Assembly: GCA_016794585.1 (NCBI GenBank)
Contig: JAEUJM010000032.1
Coordinates: forward strand, 1-64,000
Source: Acidimicrobiales bacterium
Lineage (GTDB): Bacteria > Actinomycetota > Acidimicrobiia > Acidimicrobiales > DATDAH01
Length of the DNA: 64,000 bases
Direction: 5' to 3'
Positions 52,476-60,459 of this stretch are shown here, piece by piece. Below the pieces are notes generated by a model, which saw only the letters and a program-made list of their open reading frames with translations, did no database searches and had not been told where the DNA came from. Made by a program: the position numbers and the translations under genes. Within the stretch, counting starts at the first letter, position 1, and the number at the start of each line of letters is the position of its first letter.

Positions 52476-53909
52476 GTGGAACGCATCGCCGCCGCCGACG
52501 CGTCGTTCCTGTACCTCGAGTCCGACGTGGTCCACACGCACGTGAGCGGCCTCCTCCTGCTCGACCCGTCGACCGCCGAGCGCTCGGTCACCTTCCGCCT
52601 GCTCCGCGCCCACGTGAACAGCCGCCTCGACCAGATCCCCGTGCTGCGCCGACGCCTGGTCGAGGTGCCCTTCGCCATCGACCATCCCGAGTGGGTGGAG
52701 GACCCCGACTTCGATCTCGACCGCCACTTCCGCCGCCACCGCCTGGCCAAGCCGGGCAGCCAGGACCAACTCGAGGAGTACCTCGGCGAGTTCGCCTCCG
52801 TGCCCCTCGACCGGTCCCGGCCGTTGTGGGACTTCGTGGTGATCGAGGGCCTGGCCGACGGCCACATCGCCATCGCCACAAAGATGCACCACTGCCTCGT
52901 GGACGGCATCTCGGGGGTCGAGATCATGGCCCACCTGCTCGACCTGTCCCCGCGACAGAAGGTGCGCCGCCGCCGGGACACCTGGGAGCCGGCGGCCCTG
53001 CCGGTGCCCACGGAGGTGGCCGCCGACGCGCTGTGGCACCGTCTCGCCACGCCGATGCGGCCGGTGCGGGCGGCGGCGGGCATGGCCACCTCGATGGCGC
53101 AGGCCGCCGGCACCCTCGCGGGCCGGTGGTTGCGGGGCGCCCGGGGCCTCACCCACCCGGGCGGCGCCCCCCGCACCCGCCTCAACGGCTCGATCACGGC
53201 CAATCGGTCGGTGGCCTTCACCACCGTCCCCCTCGACGACCTCAAGCGGGTGCGCAGCGCCCTCGGGACGACCGTCAACGACGTGGTGCTGGCCGTGTGC
53301 ACCGCCGGACTGCGCCGCTACCTGTCCGACCACGACACGTTGCCCGACCGTGCCCTCGTGGCGTCGGTACCGGTGTCGGTCCACCACGACGGCGGCACCC
53401 GTGAGGGCTCGACCAACCAGGTCTCCAACATGTTCGTGCCGCTGCCCGTCCACCTCGCCGACCCTGGCGAGCAGCTGGCCACCATCCACGCCGGCACCGA
53501 GGGGGCGAAGGAGGTGCAGAGCGCCATCGGCGCCAACATGATCGGCGACGTCGTCGAGCTGATGCCGCCGCCCCTGTTCAGCTGGGCGGCCCGGCAGTGG
53601 TCTCGGGCGGGCATGGCCGAGCGGATGGCGCCGGTGCACAACGTGATCGTGTCCAATGTGCCCGGTCCACCCGTGGCCCTGTACTTCGCCGGCGCCGAGG
53701 TGGTCGGCGTCTATCCCTTCGGGCCCCTCATGGAGGGCACCGGGCTGAACATCACCGTGCTGTCGGGCAACGGCCGCCTGCACATCGGCCTGCTGGCCTG
53801 CCCCGAGCTGGTGCCCCATCTCGACGAGCTGCTCGACGCCATGCTCGACGGCCTGGCGGCGCTCACGTCGCTCGCCGATGGGGCCGGCGAGGTCGCCGCC
53901 GGCGGCTGA
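52476..53909 (+). CDS. Wax ester synthase / diacylglycerol acyltransferase (WS/DGAT)
   Basis: A 477-residue acyltransferase. The GTG at 52476 (VERIAAADASFLYLES) has GGGAGG 4-5 nt upstream. The catalytic HHxxxDG is HHCLVDGIS at about 138-146; NDVVLAVCTAGLRRYL and SNVPGPPVALYFAGAEVVGV, then YPFGPLMEGTGLNITV are the other conserved blocks. The enzyme makes triacylglycerols or wax esters from acyl-CoA on the inner face of the membrane and lipid bodies. A TAACCT -10-like hexamer lies at 52439. It is divergent from ligB. Confidence 0.93.
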   Translation: MERIAAADASFLYLESDVVHTHVSGLLLLDPSTAERSVTFRLLRAHVNSRLDQIPVLRRRLVEVPFAIDHPEWVEDPDFDLDRHFRRHRLAKPGSQDQLEEYLGEFASVPLDRSRPLWDFVVIEGLADGHIAIATKMHHCLVDGISGVEIMAHLLDLSPRQKVRRRRDTWEPAALPVPTEVAADALWHRLATPMRPVRAAAGMATSMAQAAGTLAGRWLRGARGLTHPGGAPRTRLNGSITANRSVAFTTVPLDDLKRVRSALGTTVNDVVLAVCTAGLRRYLSDHDTLPDRALVASVPVSVHHDGGTREGSTNQVSNMFVPLPVHLADPGEQLATIHAGTEGAKEVQSAIGANMIGDVVELMPPPLFSWAARQWSRAGMAERMAPVHNVIVSNVPGPPVALYFAGAEVVGVYPFGPLMEGTGLNITVLSGNGRLHIGLLACPELVPHLDELLDAMLDGLAALTSLADGAGEVAAGG

Positions 53910-53943
53910 GGGCCCGCCTCTCCTGGACCTCCAAGTCGTTGGC

Positions 53944-55311
53944 TCAGGAGACGGGCTGGGCGGTGAGGCCGCGGGAGCGGAGGGACTCGTCCACGAAGCG
54001 CCACACCTTGTCCGACCACAGGTACCCCATGTGGCTGCCGGGGAACCAGCAGAGGTCGGGCTGGTCCCAGTGGGCCCACAGGCGGCGAGCCTGGTCGGCG
54101 GTGGCGAGGCGGTCACCCATGCCCGCGAAGATCGCCCGGGCGTCACGGGGCGCCGCCGGCGCCATGCACAGCGGGGAGACCACTCGGTGCACGTCCTGCG
54201 CGGTGCCGTCGAGGATGTGGTGCTCGATGGCCCGCAGGTGCAGGTGGTGGGGCGAGTGGTGGCGGATGAGGTCGGGGAAGTCGGCCATGGGGATGCCGGC
54301 GAGGCAGAGGTCGAGGTCCGCCTCGAGGGCGGTGACCAGCGCGGTGAGCATCCCGCCGAGGGACACGCCGAACACGCCGACGCCGGTCGGTTCCTGGGCC
54401 CGCACCCAGGTGAGCAGGCGGCGTATGTCCCACACGGCCTGCGTGAAGCCGTGGACGCTGTTCATGAGATCGAAGTTGAGGAAGGCCTCGCCGCTGACCC
54501 GGCTCGGTCGCCGGGCGCCGTGGACGGGCAGGACGATGGCGGCGACGTTCACCCCGAGCGCACGGTGGAGGTGGGCGGCCCGGAAGCTGATGAGGTCCAT
54601 GAACACCGAGCCCGTGCCGAAGCCGTGGATGCACACGACCCACGGCCGAGGCGTGGCGCGGTCCGGGTGGCGCAGCAGCCAGGCCGACGCCGTGCGGTTG
54701 GCTTCGAAGTCCTGCCAGCGGTCGGCGCCCGGGACGTCCTCGGGAGGCCGGTACCCGCTGGGCCACCAGAGGCGCTCGTAGCCGGTGCCGAGGGCCCACC
54801 CCTTGGTGAGGGCGGGCTCGTCGAGGGGCGGCGGCGTCTGGTGGTAGGACGCGGGGTCGTCGAGCCAGCCGTTGGCCTCGAACACCGCATGGGCCTCGGC
54901 CAACTCGGCGCCGACCCGCAGATAGTCGTCGCGGCGGGGGAAGCGGTTGGGGCCGACCGCCATGGCCATGATCGATTCGTCGAGGGCGACGTGGCCGAGC
55001 AGGCCCGGGGTGATGCGGGTGTCGGGCCGGCCGGGCAGCACCTCGTCGGCCCGGGAGCGGACCTCGTCGACCACCCATCGGGCGGTGCGCGGCGCGGCGA
55101 CGCCGAGGCGGGCCAGCGGCTGGCGGGCGAGCTGCTTCTCGACGCTGTGCCAGGTGGTGGTCGACCAGTCGGCGACCTCACCCGGCCACGTCGACACGCC
55201 GAGCGGGTCCCACCAGGGCCGGCGCCCGGGCCGGTCGGCCGCCTCGAGGCCGGCGCCCGGCCCCACGGCGTCGGGCCCGTCCGGAGCGTCCAGCACCGAT
55301 GCCGCCGTCAT
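53944..55311 (-). CDS. Alpha/beta hydrolase, ABHD18/DUF2048-like
   Basis: About 455 residues. The first 180 are an accessory region (WWDPLGVSTWPGEVADW, DEVLPGRPDTRITPGLLGHV). The hydrolase core reads PWVVCIHGFGTGSVFMDLIS, VAAIVLPVHGARRPSRVSGE, nucleophile GVFGVSLGGMLTAL, acid FAGMGDRLATADQAR and base WFPGSHMGYLWSD. The order and the long insert before the nucleophile resemble ABHD18/DUF2048 proteins. It is convergent with WS/DGAT, so a lipid substrate is plausible but unproven. The upstream open frame was removed because MTAASVLD begins the conserved part. Confidence 0.82.
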   Translation of the reverse strand: MTAASVLDAPDGPDAVGPGAGLEAADRPGRRPWWDPLGVSTWPGEVADWSTTTWHSVEKQLARQPLARLGVAAPRTARWVVDEVRSRADEVLPGRPDTRITPGLLGHVALDESIMAMAVGPNRFPRRDDYLRVGAELAEAHAVFEANGWLDDPASYHQTPPPLDEPALTKGWALGTGYERLWWPSGYRPPEDVPGADRWQDFEANRTASAWLLRHPDRATPRPWVVCIHGFGTGSVFMDLISFRAAHLHRALGVNVAAIVLPVHGARRPSRVSGEAFLNFDLMNSVHGFTQAVWDIRRLLTWVRAQEPTGVGVFGVSLGGMLTALVTALEADLDLCLAGIPMADFPDLIRHHSPHHLHLRAIEHHILDGTAQDVHRVVSPLCMAPAAPRDARAIFAGMGDRLATADQARRLWAHWDQPDLCWFPGSHMGYLWSDKVWRFVDESLRSRGLTAQPVS

Positions 55312-55399
55312 GGCGTCAGCCTTGCCGCCCGACCCCGCCGGCGCAAGGGTCCGCACGGGTCGGAGGCCCCCGCCTGGCTCGGCGCTCAGGTGGCGTGCC

Positions 55400-56611
55400 T
55401 CACTCGCAGCCGGTCTTGCGGTCCTGGCCGGGACCGCCGAGGCAACGGTCGGTGCCGGGACCGCCCTCGAGGCGGTCCGCGCCCGGCCCACCGATCAGGG
55501 TGTCCCCACCCTCGCCACCGATGAGGCGGTCCCCGCCGTCTCGCCCGTTGATCGTGTCCGCCCCCTTCAGGCCACAGACGATGTCGCCGCCGCCGCCGGC
55601 GTCGATGGTGTCCGGGCCCGATGTCCCGAGGATCACGTCGCCCGCTGCGGTCGGGGTCTGACCCAGGCTGCGAAAGATCGTGACGATGCGGCCGCCGCAC
55701 GCCGGGATCGGTCGCACGGTCGCAGTGGGCCGCCACTCGGGGGAGTACTCCCAACCGGCATTGCGGTGGACCTGGGTTTCCTGCGAGCCGTTGGCGTTTA
55801 TCCGGTAGAGGTCCCCGCCGCCCGTGCGACTGCTCTCGAACACGATCTGGCTGCCGTCAGGGGAGAAGCTCGCCTCGGTGTCGGTCGAGGAGGAATCGGT
55901 GAGCCGGCGCTGGTTCGACCCGTTGACGTTCATGGCCCACACCGCGAACTGGGCGCCCCGACGGCTGCCGAAGGCGATCGTGGTGCCGTCGGGGGACCAC
56001 GTGGGCAGATAGTCGGTGCCGGAGTAGGTCGTGAGGCGGCGCTGGTCGGAGCCGTCGGCGTCCATGACCCAGATGTCGCCGGAGGGGTCGAGCGCCGTGC
56101 TCACGTAGGCGATCTTGGCGCCGTTCGGTGACCAGGCGGCGTGGTACTCGTTGCTCGAATTGAAGGTGAGCGCCGTTTCGGACGAGCCGTCGGCGTTCAT
56201 GACCCAGATGTCGGCATCGCTGCCGCCACGGCTGCTGGTGAAGGCGATCTTGGCGCCGTTGGGCGACCAGTCGGGGCTGCCGTCGGTGGCCGGGTCGTTC
56301 GTAAGTCGCGTCGGGGAGGAGCCGTTGGCGTTGACGGACCAGATGTCCAGGTTGCCGGCGGACCGGGAGCTGGCGAAGGCGATCTTGGCGCCGTTGGGAG
56401 ACCAGGTGGGGTTGATGTCGACCGCGGTGTTGGCGGTGAGCTGGACTTGACCCGTCCCGTCGGCCGCCATGGTGAAGATCTCCGCGTCCCCGTCGCGCTC
56501 GGAGACCAAGACGAAGTCGTCTCCCGCCGCCGCCACGCCGGTGGCGACGAGGAAGGTGCCGGCGGCGACCGTCGCGGCGGCCATGAGTCGTCGTGCTCGC
56601 ATCTCCGGCAT
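55400..56611 (-). CDS. Secreted PD40 (TolB-like) propeller with RTX-like calcium-binding tail
   Basis: About 403 residues from MPEMRARRLMAAATVAAGTF, a signal peptide. Six PD40 repeats follow (for example TWSPNGAKIAFASSRSAGNL, DWSPNGAKIAFTSSRGGSDA), each with WSPxGxxIAFxSxR and DIWxMNADGS, forming a propeller. The last 75 residues are Gly/Asp nonapeptide-like repeats (GGDIVCGLKGADTI, GGDRLIGGEGGDTLIGG) of the RTX/hemolysin calcium-binding kind with two Cys. GGAGGGAG precedes the ATG. It is probably exported and folds in the presence of calcium outside the cell. Ligand unknown. Confidence 0.87.
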   Translation of the reverse strand: MPEMRARRLMAAATVAAGTFLVATGVAAAGDDFVLVSERDGDAEIFTMAADGTGQVQLTANTAVDINPTWSPNGAKIAFASSRSAGNLDIWSVNANGSSPTRLTNDPATDGSPDWSPNGAKIAFTSSRGGSDADIWVMNADGSSETALTFNSSNEYHAAWSPNGAKIAYVSTALDPSGDIWVMDADGSDQRRLTTYSGTDYLPTWSPDGTTIAFGSRRGAQFAVWAMNVNGSNQRRLTDSSSTDTEASFSPDGSQIVFESSRTGGGDLYRINANGSQETQVHRNAGWEYSPEWRPTATVRPIPACGGRIVTIFRSLGQTPTAAGDVILGTSGPDTIDAGGGGDIVCGLKGADTINGRDGGDRLIGGEGGDTLIGGPGADRLEGGPGTDRCLGGPGQDRKTGCE

Positions 56612-56693
56612 GGCCGCTCCCTCCACCTGACGTCCCGATCCCCGCTCGACCGCCTCGTGGGTCGCTGACGGTACGTGAAGGTAGCGGGGCGGA

Positions 56694-57107
56694 TCAGACG
56701 ATGTAGCCGAGGCCCTTCTGGCAGTGGGGGCCGCCCCAGTGCTCGACCACCTTGCCGTCGCGGATGCGCAGGACGGCGGTGCCGTTGATCTCGACGCGAT
56801 CGCCCGACGGGGGGACGTCGTAGAAGGGGGCGCCGGTGTGGGTGCCCTTCACCGTCCAGTTCGACACGACGAGGTCGTCCTTCTCGATCAGCAGGTTCAC
56901 GTCGAAGGTGAAGTCGGGCATGGCCTGGCGCACCTGGTCCCACCAGACCACCTCGTGGCTGCGGACGTCGTCGTTGGCGATGTCGGGGTTGACCCGGTCG
57001 GTGACGTGGCTGCGGAACTCGGGCGCCCAGAACTCGTAGACCGCCTCCGCGTCACCGCGGAACATCGCGTCGCTGTACTCGCCCAGCATCTTCAGGTTCT
57101 CCGACAT
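56694..57107 (-). CDS. SnoaL-like polyketide-cyclase-fold protein
   Basis: A 137-residue protein starting MSENLKMLGEYSDAMFRGDA. AVYEFWAPEFRSHVTDRV and WWDQVRQAMPDFTFDVNLLI, with DLVVSNWTVKGTHTGAPFYD, match the SnoaL/ester-cyclase alpha+beta cone family. RIRDGKVVEHWGGPH supplies the usual His/Asp of this group. It may be an isomerase or binding protein. It is divergent from the fasciclin gene; their upstream regions share about 130 nt. Confidence 0.85.
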   Translation of the reverse strand: MSENLKMLGEYSDAMFRGDAEAVYEFWAPEFRSHVTDRVNPDIANDDVRSHEVVWWDQVRQAMPDFTFDVNLLIEKDDLVVSNWTVKGTHTGAPFYDVPPSGDRVEINGTAVLRIRDGKVVEHWGGPHCQKGLGYIV

Positions 57108-57169
57108 GGCTGCATTCTTGCGCTGTCACCGCCGGTGGGGAGGAGCCGCCAAGAATTCTTCGTCCGTCT

Positions 57170-57197
57170 GCATCCAGGAGAGGAGGTCGAACCGATT
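57170..57197 (+). promoter_or_regulatory. ECF-type promoter of the fasciclin gene
   Basis: GCATCC (57170-57175), exactly 16 nt, CCGATT (57192-57197). The same elements and spacing recur before the ECF sigma gene at 57998-58025. The pattern resembles what is known of mycobacterial SigK promoters (-35 CCATCC, -10 CCGAAT). The fasciclin start with its AGGAGG site follows about 40 nt later. Confidence 0.65.
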
Positions 57198-57238
57198 TAC
57201 CACTAACCAACCACCCCCCCGTCCAGGAGGACTTCCCC

Positions 57239-57874
57239 ATGAACTTCAAGCGCATCAGCGCCGGCGTCGCCGCCGCAGTGGCGACCGTCTCCCTCGCCGC
57301 GACGAGCTTCGCCGGCCCCGCCGTCGCCGCCTCGGCCCAGTCCGAGGGCCTCCCCGGCACGATCACCGACATCGTCGCCGCGAGCGGCGAGGGCTTCGAC
57401 ACCAACGGCCGCGACTACGACGTCCTGTTGGCTGCGGTGACCGCCGCCGGCCTGGGCGAGACCCTCGCCACCCCCGGCCTCGACGTGACCGTCTGGGCCC
57501 CCAAGGACCGGGCCTTCGTCCGCACGGCCCAGGACCTCGGCTTCACCGGGGCCGACTCCGACGAGGCCGGCGCGTGGGCCTTCCTGGTCGATGCGCTCAC
57601 GACGATCGGCGGCGGCGACCCGATCCCGACCCTCACCACGATCCTGCAGTACCACGTGACCCCGGACGCCCGTGGCCCGGGCCGGGTGCTGGCCGCGACC
57701 CGCTTCCCGACCCTCGCCGGGATCGGCATCCGCCACGTCCCCGGCACCCTCGCCCTGATCGACAAGGACCCGCAGATCGCCAACCCCCGCCTGGTGCCCA
57801 GCGCCCTGAACATCAAGGCCAGCAACGGCAAGATCCACACCATCAGCCGGGTGCTCCTGCCCGTCAACCTGTAG
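57239..57874 (+). CDS. Secreted fasciclin (FAS1) domain protein
   Basis: A 211-residue exported protein. Residues 1-31 are a signal peptide (MNFKRISAGVAAAVATVSLA, cleaved near AVAASAQ). The rest is one FAS1 domain: TITDIVAASGEGFDTNGRDY, DVLLAAVTAAGLGETLATPG, DVTVWAPKDRAFVRTAQDLG (FAS1 H1-like VFAPTDxAF), LTTILQYHVTP and SNGKIHTISRVLLPVNL (H2-like region). It resembles MPT70/MPT83 of mycobacteria, adhesin-like surface proteins. AGGAGG lies 7 nt upstream. It sits next to an ECF sigma/anti-sigma pair and shares its promoter signature. Confidence 0.92.
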   Translation: MNFKRISAGVAAAVATVSLAATSFAGPAVAASAQSEGLPGTITDIVAASGEGFDTNGRDYDVLLAAVTAAGLGETLATPGLDVTVWAPKDRAFVRTAQDLGFTGADSDEAGAWAFLVDALTTIGGGDPIPTLTTILQYHVTPDARGPGRVLAATRFPTLAGIGIRHVPGTLALIDKDPQIANPRLVPSALNIKASNGKIHTISRVLLPVNL

Positions 57875-57894
57875 ATCCGATCCCCCGGACCGGA

Positions 57895-57924
57895 GCGGGG
57901 CACGGCCTTCGGGCCGTGCCCCGC
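57895..57924 (+). terminator. Strong hairpin terminator after the fasciclin gene
   Basis: A perfect 13-bp stem, GCGGGGCACGGCC and GGCCGTGCCCCGC, closed by a TTCG tetraloop. It starts 20 nt after the stop codon. A short TTCGCGTTCTCC follows, with few T residues, as usual for high-GC actinobacteria. It separates the fasciclin gene from the sigma operon. Confidence 0.8.
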
Positions 57925-57997
57925 TTCGCGTTCTCCGGGCCCAACGGTGTGTTGGCCGCCGGCACGGCAGGAACGCACGGGGAGATCAGTTGCCGGT

Positions 57998-58035
57998 GCA
58001 TCCGCGGTCGCCCATCGGACCGAACTCATTAGCGT
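57998..58035 (+). promoter_or_regulatory. ECF-type promoter overlapping a housekeeping -10 before the sigma gene
   Basis: GCATCC (57998-58003), 16 nt, CCGAAC (58020-58025) match the fasciclin promoter, so the sigma factor probably drives its own gene. TAGCGT (58030-58035) ends 7 nt before the ATG at 58043, giving a second, probably housekeeping, leaderless promoter that would supply basal sigma and anti-sigma. Confidence 0.65.
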
Positions 58036-58042
58036 GCTGGTG

Positions 58043-58636
58043 ATGACCGAAGCTCGAGAGTCGGCGCTCGCCGACGAGGAGGCCGAGGCCCTGTCGACCC
58101 TTCCTTTGCGCTTCGCCGCCGGCGACGCGGGCGCCCTCGAGGAGGTGTACGCCGAGCACGGCACCCTGGTCCACTCGTTCTGCCGACGCTCGCTCGATCC
58201 CGCCCGCGCCGCCGACGCCACCCAGGACGTGTTCCTCGCCGCGTGGCGTTCACGCGAGCGCTACCGCCCAGAGGCGGGAACGCTCGCCGGCTGGCTGCTC
58301 GGCATCGCCCGCTTCAAGGTGATCGACATCCTCCGAGTGGACGGGCGCCAGCCCGCGCTGGTCGCCGACCCGCAGAACGGCGGCGACCAGGTCTTCGACC
58401 GCACCGTCGACGAGGCGGCGGTCACCAACGTCGCCGAGCGCATGCTCGTGGCGGAAGCGCTCGACGGGCTCTCCGACCGGGCCCGCGAGATCGTGCGCCT
58501 CTCGTTCTTCGAGGACCTCACCCACGCGCAGATCGCCGAGCGCACCGACGTGCCCCTCGGCACCGTGAAGAGCGACATCCGCCGGGGGCTGGAGCAGATG
58601 CGCCGCCACCTCGGAGGTCTCGACGATGTCGGGTGA
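58043..58636 (+). CDS. ECF sigma factor, SigK-like
   Basis: A 197-residue ECF sigma factor. Region 2: VYAEHGTLVHSFCRRSLDPA, ADATQDVFLAAWRSRERYRP. Region 4: ALDGLSDRAREIVRLSFFED, LTHAQIAERTDVPLGTVKSD, IRRGLEQMRRHL. The sequence and its neighbours (RskA-type anti-sigma, FAS1 target) are like the SigK/SigL group. The ATG at 58043 is chosen because TAGCGT lies 7 nt upstream; the open frame before it covers the promoter. It overlaps the anti-sigma gene by 11 nt, ensuring equal production. Confidence 0.92.
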   Translation: MTEARESALADEEAEALSTLPLRFAAGDAGALEEVYAEHGTLVHSFCRRSLDPARAADATQDVFLAAWRSRERYRPEAGTLAGWLLGIARFKVIDILRVDGRQPALVADPQNGGDQVFDRTVDEAAVTNVAERMLVAEALDGLSDRAREIVRLSFFEDLTHAQIAERTDVPLGTVKSDIRRGLEQMRRHLGGLDDVG

Positions 58637-59498
58637 CCGCGACGGGCTCGGCGTGAGCCTGACCGACGTCGAACGGCTGCACGCCATCGCCGCCCGGCTC
58701 GACGACGAGGACTTCGCCCGGGTGGACCCGCCCGCCGACCTCTGGCGGCGCATCTCCGCCCGCCTCGACGACGAGGTGTCGGCCGGCGGGAGCGCAGGCC
58801 CCGGGAACGGGGCGCCCGCGGCCGACCCGACAGCGACCGCCTCGGCCTCGGACGACACCGCCCGCCTGCGGACGCTCGTGGTCCAGGTCGACGACGAGGA
58901 CCACGCCAGGGTCGATCCTCCCGCCGACCTGTGGGGCCGCATCGCCGCATCCGTCGAGGCCGACCCGGTCCCGGCCGCCGTCACCGTCGCCGTGGCGCCG
59001 ACATCCTCCCCGCCGCCCGTCTCCGCGCCGGTCGTCCCCCTCGACGCCCACCGCCGCCGGCGCCACCGCCGGGTCCTCGCCGCCGTGGCCGCCGTTGTCG
59101 TGGTGGTGGCTGTGACCGGGGCGGTCCTCCTCCAGGGCGGCTCGTCCACCGACGACGAGCCGCAGCTGGTGGCCAGCACCGAGCTCGAGCCCCTCGAGCC
59201 CGTCGGCGGCGCCACCGCCGAGGTGCGCCTGGTCCGCCAGGACGACCACCTCCAGCTCGAGCTCGACGCCCGTGACATGGCGGCCGCCCCCGACGGCCAG
59301 CACTACGAGCTGTGGCTGCTCGATCCCGACTCCGAGTCGGCCGAGCCCGTGTCGCTCGGCGCCATGACCGGCAGCACCAGCGTGCCCGTGCCCGCCGGCG
59401 TCGACCCCGACCACTACGCCGTGGTCGACGTCTCCCTCCAGGAGCAGGGTCAGACCGAGCACTCCGGCCACAGCCTCCTCCGCGGCACCCTCGCCTGA
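58626..59498 (+). CDS. Membrane anti-sigma factor with RskA-type C-terminal domain
   Basis: A 290-residue protein. The cytoplasmic part holds a duplicated segment, DDEDFARVDPPADLWRRISA and DDEDHARVDPPADLWGRIAA, and no HxxxCxxC zinc motif. One membrane helix (VLAAVAAVVVVVAVTGAVLL) lies at about 147-166. The outer part (ATAEVRLVRQDDHLQLELDA, YELWLLDPDSESAEPVSLGA, HYAVVDVSLQE) is the RskA/anti-sigma-K domain. It should hold the sigma factor at the membrane until a signal leads to proteolysis. The duplicated sigma-binding segment is unusual. Confidence 0.88.
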   Translation: MSGDRDGLGVSLTDVERLHAIAARLDDEDFARVDPPADLWRRISARLDDEVSAGGSAGPGNGAPAADPTATASASDDTARLRTLVVQVDDEDHARVDPPADLWGRIAASVEADPVPAAVTVAVAPTSSPPPVSAPVVPLDAHRRRRHRRVLAAVAAVVVVVAVTGAVLLQGGSSTDDEPQLVASTELEPLEPVGGATAEVRLVRQDDHLQLELDARDMAAAPDGQHYELWLLDPDSESAEPVSLGAMTGSTSVPVPAGVDPDHYAVVDVSLQEQGQTEHSGHSLLRGTLA

Positions 59499-59574
59499 CG
59501 CCTGGCGATCCGCCAGGCCACCGAGGGCAGACATCCCGGCGGGCCACAGCCTCCTCCGCGGCACCCTCGCCTGA
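59466..59574 (+). repeat. 33-bp direct duplication of the anti-sigma gene 3' end, with hairpin between
   Basis: Bases 59466-59498 (GGCCACAGCCTCCTCCGCGG onward, ending in the stop TGA) are repeated exactly at 59542-59574, 76 nt further on. Between the copies lies an 8-bp stem with a 3-nt loop, GCCTGGCG / CGCCAGGC (59500-59518), a possible terminator. The second copy again encodes GHSLLRGTLA and a stop but is separated from the gene by the first stop. Confidence 0.85.
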
Positions 59575-59674
59575 GGATCCGGGCCTCGCCGTCCCGGGAC
59601 CTCCGCCCCTACCGAGGGGGTGCGGGCCGGCGCACGCTCGGGGTGCAGGACCGGACGAGCAGAGGAGGTCGGTG

Positions 59675-59968
59675 ATGTCCGACGAGATCAGGGTGGAGAG
59701 CGATGACCCCCGCGAGGAGGCCATCAAGCGCTTGAAGGCCCGCCGGGAGTTCCTGACCCACGTCGTCACCTACGTCGTGGTCAACGCGTTCCTGATCGGG
59801 GTCTGGTTCGTCACCGGTGCCGGCTACTTCTGGCCGGTCTGGGTGCTGGGCGGCTGGGGGATCGGCCTCGTGCTGCACGCCTGGACCACCTTCGCCCAGA
59901 AGCCCATCACCGAGGCCGAGATCGAGCGCGAGATGCACCGCCACGGTCCGCCGGCGGCGCCGGCCTGA
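59675..59968 (+). CDS. 2TM-domain protein
   Basis: A 97-residue protein starting MSDEIRVESDDPREEAIKRL. KARREFLTHVVTYVVVNAFL, then IGVWFVTGAGYFWPVWVLGG and GIGLVLHAWTTF form the two-helix '2TM' domain, with an amphipathic entry helix and a conserved His-Val-Val start. GGAGG lies 6 nt before the ATG. The frame is open upstream but that part is not protein-like. The 2TM domain also occurs at the N-terminus of some LytTR/histidine-kinase proteins; here it stands alone. Function unknown. Confidence 0.82.
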   Translation: MSDEIRVESDDPREEAIKRLKARREFLTHVVTYVVVNAFLIGVWFVTGAGYFWPVWVLGGWGIGLVLHAWTTFAQKPITEAEIEREMHRHGPPAAPA

Positions 59969-60068
59969 GTCGAAGCCGCGACGTCATCATCGAAGGCCCT
60001 GACGACCGGCGCCGCCGTAGGCTGGGCGGGTTCCGGGCGGGTGTCCCGGTGAGGAGGACGCACGCCCC

Positions 60069-60407
60069 ATGGACATGGTGATCGGCCTGGTGATCGCCGG
60101 CGCGGTGGGCTGGTTCGTGCGGGTCGACGCCAAGCGCTTCGAGGCCGATGGGCGCAAGGTCGGCCCCTTCGGGCCCGACGGATGGTTCTTCGGCGTCTTC
60201 CTGCTGATGATCGTGTTCCTGCCCTGGTACCTGATCCAGCGATCCCGGGCCTCCACCCAGCCCCTCGGCCAGCCCGGCCCGATGTGGATGCCCGACCCCA
60301 ACGACGAGAGCCGCTACCGCTGGTGGGACGGTGAACGCTGGACGTCGGACACCGCCCCCCGCCACGCCCCGTCGTCCGACGAGCCGAGCGCCGACACCGG
60401 CGCCTGA
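60069..60407 (+). CDS. Small membrane protein with DUF2510-like tail
   Basis: A 112-residue protein starting [20 protein letters not shown], then a second helix [20 protein letters not shown] and the cytosolic tail [20 protein letters not shown], which is a DUF2510 motif (PDP...RWWDGxxWT). GAGGAGG lies upstream of the ATG, and TAGGCT (about 60017) may be the -10. It is the second DUF2510 protein of the window, here with the domain at the C-terminus. Function unknown. Confidence 0.78.
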   Translation: MDMVIGLVIAGAVGWFVRVDAKRFEADGRKVGPFGPDGWFFGVFLLMIVFLPWYLIQRSRASTQPLGQPGPMWMPDPNDESRYRWWDGERWTSDTAPRHAPSSDEPSADTGA

Positions 60408-60459
60408 GCGCCGGCACGCCCCCAGCGGGGGCGCGCTCGCCGGCCCTAGCCTCGGCGGG

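Noticed and set aside
55741..55752. Palindrome GGGAGTACTCCC as a second copy of the element in the VWA gene
   Set aside because: Only the core GGGAGTAC/GTACTCCC is shared, it lies in a coding Tyr-Ser-Pro context, and lacks the 18-nt spacer; chance is more likely.
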